The notes under the pieces: generated by a model
Told to the model about the DNA's origin: nothing
Databases searched by the model: none
Seen by the model: only the letters and a program-made list of their open reading frames with translations
NCBI GenBank assembly: GCA_944472155.2
Contig: OX235279.1
Coordinates: forward strand, 142,200,920-142,264,919
DNA length: 64,000 bases
Source: Trichobilharzia szidati
Taxonomy: Eukaryota > Platyhelminthes > Trematoda > Strigeidida > Schistosomatidae
Reading direction: 5' to 3'
Translations under genes and position numbers: made by a program
In this document: positions 57,301-63,300 of the stretch, piece after piece
Position numbering within the stretch: the first letter of the stretch is position 1
How the letters are laid out: every line of letters begins with the position of its first letter

Positions 57301-60300
57301 TGCATTTAGTGGGGTACTGTCCCAGCAATCACAAGACTTTTGGTTAGAATCCACGAGTAATTTCACACTAGGCTAAGAGATTATTTACCTGATCTATAAC
57401 TTTGGTTTAGTTTTCAGAAGACTTGTGATGTTATTATTATTCCCTTGGGTTCCGAGTGCTTCATAGGGCTTAAACTCCACACCTCCATTCTGTAATGTTC
57501 GCTGCAATCTTCTTCAGCTAGCTGCTCCTTCATGTCACCCCCGGGAAGATGCCCAACTCGTCGTTTCCCACTATAGTTCCACTTGAGCTATGGCCTGGTG
57601 CGCTATGTCATTCAACAGTCTCCTCAGCATGTGTCCAGTCCGTCTCCATTTCTTTCTACATATTTGTTGAGCATCAAGTTCTTGATTGGTTCATTCCCAG
57701 AGCTCCTTGTTACTAATTCCTTCTCACTGGCCATCCGACCTTCAGTATGGAGGGAAGGCAGCTGTCAATAAAAGTTTGCAGCCTTTTGGAAATGCTTTTG
57801 TTGAGGCTTCAAGTTTCGGATCCATACAGGAGCGCCAACTGACTCAACATTGGTGTCGAAAATTCGAAATTTCTTATTTACGCTGAGTGTAGAAGAGTTC
57901 AAAATTGATTTCAGAGTGGTGAATGTATGCCTTGCCTATCCGATCCTGTTTTTGACATCTTGATCCGTGCAGCGTTCTTGTAGTTGAAACGAAACTGCCT
58001 AAATAGGTTAAATAAGTGACTCCCTTCAAATTTTCCCCATTGACAGTGATGGTTGCTTGCTGCTGTTGCTGGTTGGTTGGTTGGTTATCTTCATCAATTG
58101 CATCTTCACTATGTTCACTTGAAGTCCTGTCTTTACTGCTTATTCTATCAACTTGTTGGTTTTCACCTGTAAGTCACTAAGTTTATATGACATCAGACAT
58201 AAATCTTCCGTGAAGGCCAAGTCTTCTATTCCAGAAGACTTAGGCTGCTGATATTTATCACTTAATGTCATCAGGGAAGCCATCATATAAATCCGGTACA
58301 CTGAGCAGCTCTGTATAATCATCAAAGAATTTATATTTAGTGATTGATGATTGATTTTTCGTTCAACTTCTACATGCTCATACCAGGCGAAAATGTCTCC
58401 GTTTGGCAACTTTGTGTGCACTTAATTTTACAGAAGAATAAGGGACAGTTATCGTATAACAATAATGCAAAACAACTAAATGCATTATCGACTACATGAA
58501 GTATAACGAAAGAGAGAAATAACTCTCCTCCTAGTGGGAACATACAACATAATATGATGTACATCTCTTCACTACTGCTTTTGGGTTCACTGAACATACA
58601 GTCCGTTTATTCCACATCACATTTAAGTCATTTTCTATTTGCTTACTGACAGTGTTGTATTTCTTAAATTATTTTCTTTGTTCAGGCAGCCTACATGGTC
58701 ATTCCTCTAGAGCATTTACAGTGTACAATTTAGAGAGAGAAAAATCTCAAATGGAACCATATTCATGGACTTCAACTATTCGGATTGGTCCAGATAGGAG
58801 ACAAAATTATTTAACACAAGAATTACAAGTGGATGGATTAGAACACAAAGCTGATTTACAAGCTGGACAGATTGAATTTCGCGCTGAAGGTGTAATCAAA
58901 AAACCGTTAGGTCCAGAGGTTTGTCCATCTGGATTTGAAATACAACAGGCAAGGATAACTGGTCCAGGGATGAGATTACAAAGTAGAAGAGACTACTGTA
59001 AAGGTAAATTTATCATTGTTTTTGATGTGGTTGTGTTCTCTGAGCTGGATATTTTATTTGCGAAGCTTTCATTGCCATACTAGGCAACATCCTCAGCGCA
59101 GACTTCAATTTGAAGTGAGCTTTTAGATTTCTTCACGAGTTTAGTAGTCATTTATCCTGGTGACATTGAACCTGATTGATAGGTTGGCTTGGGGGTATAT
59201 GTCTTTTGATGAAATTCTGTGGATATCCATTCTTTTGAAAGACGTCCATGAGATATCGCTCTCCAATTTTCCTTAAGGTGGGAGTGCTGCAATGAGTCCT
59301 GGCCCTCTTGAGTAGTGTTTGTATACAATCCCTTTTGTGTGTTATTGGATTGTTGCTGTTGTAATTCAGTACTTGGTCCATGTGAGTTGATTTCCTATAA
59401 ACTTGAGTTTCTGATTCCTGTGTGGTTGTTCGCTTGACTAAGACGTCCAGAAATGGGATTTTGTTCTCGGATTCCTCTTCTCTTGTGAATTTGATTTCGT
59501 TGAAGACAACAAAAGGATTTACATGCACTGTAATACTCTGAAGTATATCAAGTGACGTAGTTTTTCTGTATTTGAAAAGAGAACCAGTTCTGTACGTTTT
59601 TTCTTCATTTCCTTCAAGAATCGCCCAGAGTTCAGTCTGAACATAATTAAGTATGCATGCGAGTTCATGTAATGATCATCGGATATAATTGCATGATTTA
59701 AACAATAAGAAATACAAAAACGCGCTTAAGCTTTCTGATGGAAGAAAATTCTGGTAGCCCAGTCGTTTAACCAGGCCGCCGACAATCTGTCGGTGGTTGG
59801 TTTAAACAACTTGTGATAACTTGCATCAGTCAGTATCACTGTAATTAAAAGTAGTTTTGTATCAAAGTGGATATTATTGAAAAAAGTGGCTCTTCGCTGA
59901 ACGCTTCTCTGTTTTTATAAATTCCATAAGCGATCCACTTTTTTTGATTATAGCTTGATTCCACACCCTATTTTTGGTACATGTATGGAATTTTCAGCAT
60001 GTGATATCTGTAGGCCAAATTTTACAGGCCGACCACAGATATCAGGTGTGCGTCGGCTGAGGATCGAACCCTGGACCATGTGCATGGTCGACGAGGATCC
60101 TAACCGCTGTGCCACTGACGCTGTTTTAAGCTGGGTAGTTTACATCAGCTGGTACCCCATTGGGCTGGTAGTTCAGAAGAGCACTTGTTTAAATCATGAC
60201 ACGAATGAAGATTTCGCTTCCTCATCAGCCATCTTTCCATTTTTAATAAATCTGTCTGATAAAATAGTCCGATCCACGTTTATTTTTTTACTTTGATTTA

Positions 60301-63300
60301 TAAACACATCACAACCCCATTGTCATTTAATTTTATCTAATTGACTTCGAAACTGTCCTTTGACATCTACTCATTTTTCTTTATATTCTTCTGATTCAAT
60401 CTAATTAAATGTTGAAAACCAGTAAACCATACATAACTGGCTGGCTTTTTATATAAACGCTTTGTTTTTACAGATCTCTTTTCACTTTGGTGTTAAAATC
60501 ACTGGTGTTCTTTTCTCTTCCTTTCACAGACATCGATGAATGTGCTTTCCCAAATCTGAATAAATGTGATCATATGTGTAAAAATACAGTACCACATTAC
60601 ACATGTACCTGTCAAGCTGGCTATCGTCTATCTGTTGATGGACATTCTTGCATTGATATTGATGAATGTACTACTGTAGTCGGGAATAATGGAACATTAT
60701 GTCCATATGGCCAAAGATGTATAAATACACCTGGCAGTTATGAGTGTAAACAACTTTGTGCTCCTGGTTTAAGAGAAAATCTCCTGGAAGATCGTTGTGA
60801 AGGTATTACAATAATTTCAATTGAAAATAATATTGTTTTTGTATTTTTCATTCTTTCTCTCTCTTGACATGCTGGCTTCTAGCAGCACAGAGAACTGGAC
60901 GGTGCCGTTAGATTAACATGATGTTATTTGGTTGGTAGTGACTAGCAGTGGAACAACTGATAAATGTCGCGCCTTATTTTATCATTTTTATACAAAAGTA
61001 ACCTTGCTAGTGAATAAGGACGTCTAGTTATAGGGCTCAGTATTTCTAGACTGAACTGAGAATTTAAGTACTCTGGAATTCTATTCTGTAAAGCCGCAAT
61101 TATATTGGTAAACGATGCAACAGATGCGCGTTGGTGGCATAGCGGTTAGGACGCTCACCGACCATGCACATGGCCCGGGGTTCGGTCCTCGGCCGACTAA
61201 CTCCTTTACCTCGCTAAGCCAGAAATAATGCTGGTAAAGAGGAAAGGTTGGGCATGAGGCTGGCAACCCCATCCTGTAAAATAAACACTGCTACAGAAAC
61301 TTCAAGCCACAAGCTTGAAGCTCTATGTTCTACTGGGGAACGTGAAGGAAAAAAAATAATTTATGAGGGATGAAATATTTGGTTTCAATGGTACTATATT
61401 ATTGTAGTCTTTTATATCACTTAGTCTGTTAATTACATCCGGTAGTTGAACAATTATACTAGTAATGTTATTAGTATTACATAACACTTCCTCGCTTTTT
61501 GGTTTATCTCATAAACACACTATTACATTGTTCAAGTTCTACTGAAATATTAAAGTTTTATTCATTGGTGTATATTCATTAAACTGTCTTTTTATTTATT
61601 AATTTTTCTAACCAAAAGATATTGATGAATGCCAAGTGGAACCAGGTATATGTGGACTTCATACTTGTGTGAATACTTTTGGTGGTTATCATTGTGTCTG
61701 TTTACCTGGTTATCGTAGATTTGGTGAAATCTGTCAAGGTGCGTAAACGTTCTCTTACTAAATTTTCACTATTTACTTTTCATCCTGTTCGATTGTTAGG
61801 ATATGCGAACAATAAAAAGAGTTTTAAGGACTTTATAACTTTCAAATCAGATAACGTCAAGATCTACTGGTGCTAGTTATTAATCTTTGGAGTGGAATCC
61901 TCTAGAGTTCCAGAGAGAAGTCGTTACCAGCTGGGCTCACCAAATTGAACAAATAGTGGTTGATGGCATTGGTCGCTAGTGGCATTATACTCAGATTTAT
62001 AAGGGGTTAGATTTCATGGGCCGCTGGATTCTGACATGGTTGTTGAATGGTAACACGTTGTCTTCCTAACCTGTAGGTTCTAGGTTCTACACTTCGTTGT
62101 GTGAAGCTTGTGTACCTGTAGAATTCCAAGCTACGACAAAATACATGTCCAATACTGCCTGTTTTTCAGCGACTAGCTAACTGATGTAGATTCGTGACGA
62201 TATCAGCTTTGAATTTAAGATATTGAATGGTCTGTTAATTTTCGAAATTGGGGCATTGAGTCTACGGTGTCTATTGTAATAGAACCTTTATCTTTACCAA
62301 TGAATGAAAAACAAAACAAGGCTGTTTTTAATGAAATTAGGCTATTTAATGTTCATAGCTTTATCCAACTAATACTTTACAATTACATCGATTTCTTTCT
62401 GTCATCCACTGAAAAATACAAACTTTTTTATAATATTGAATGGCTCATAAACGTTTCTAGGTCGGTATTCACGATTGTTAACTGAGGAAAATCATGGCAT
62501 ATTTTTGTAGCTTCTGTTTGCTTTTCGGTTTTTTGTTCAAGCATCACTATCAAGTTTAGTTTGTTTGACTTGACTGAGATGCTGAATGCCTATTAAAGGT
62601 TCCAACTACAATATTTTTGATAAAATGTGAATGTAACGTGCTGGTAGTGAACAGTTACAATATGTGACTGTCTAACACGAAACCCAAATTATCCTCAGAT
62701 CTGGTAGGTGTCACTCATCCAGAACTGACGTCCAGAAAGTAACTACTGCGTTCATCTTCTCTTAACAGATTTCTTTATCAACTCATCCAATAGGCTGCCT
62801 AGCCTTTACAGTCGTCTGCATTCTTACTAAAGCATTGTCTACCGATTGCAACTATTCTGACTTTGTTAGCATGTGATGCAAGGCATACAAAGTTTTCATC
62901 TGCACAAAGAGACAGAATGTAAAACAAGGTTGTAAGTCAAAAGTGACTTTAAAAAAGAACACAGCTTCGGAATATCCACTGTGAATTCAGGTGAATTTTT
63001 CTGGAAAGACAAAACAGGTCCGGTTAAACGGATACTGTATTCAAAAATTTAACAGTTAAGAGAAGTGACTCAAATAATCATCATCAGTTGTGGGCATTAC
63101 CTAACAAAAGCCAGGTTTTGCATCTAACAGTAAACTCCAAGGTTTGTCTTTTTTCTCATGAATGCATACTTCCGCAATCCTAAGTTACCTTTTAAGAAGA
63201 TTATAATTCATACTACCAGAATTTTACCGTATTATGATCTTAGATTTAGCCCTAAGTTTGTGCAATGTACTTGAATTTAGATATCGATGAATGCTTGTCT

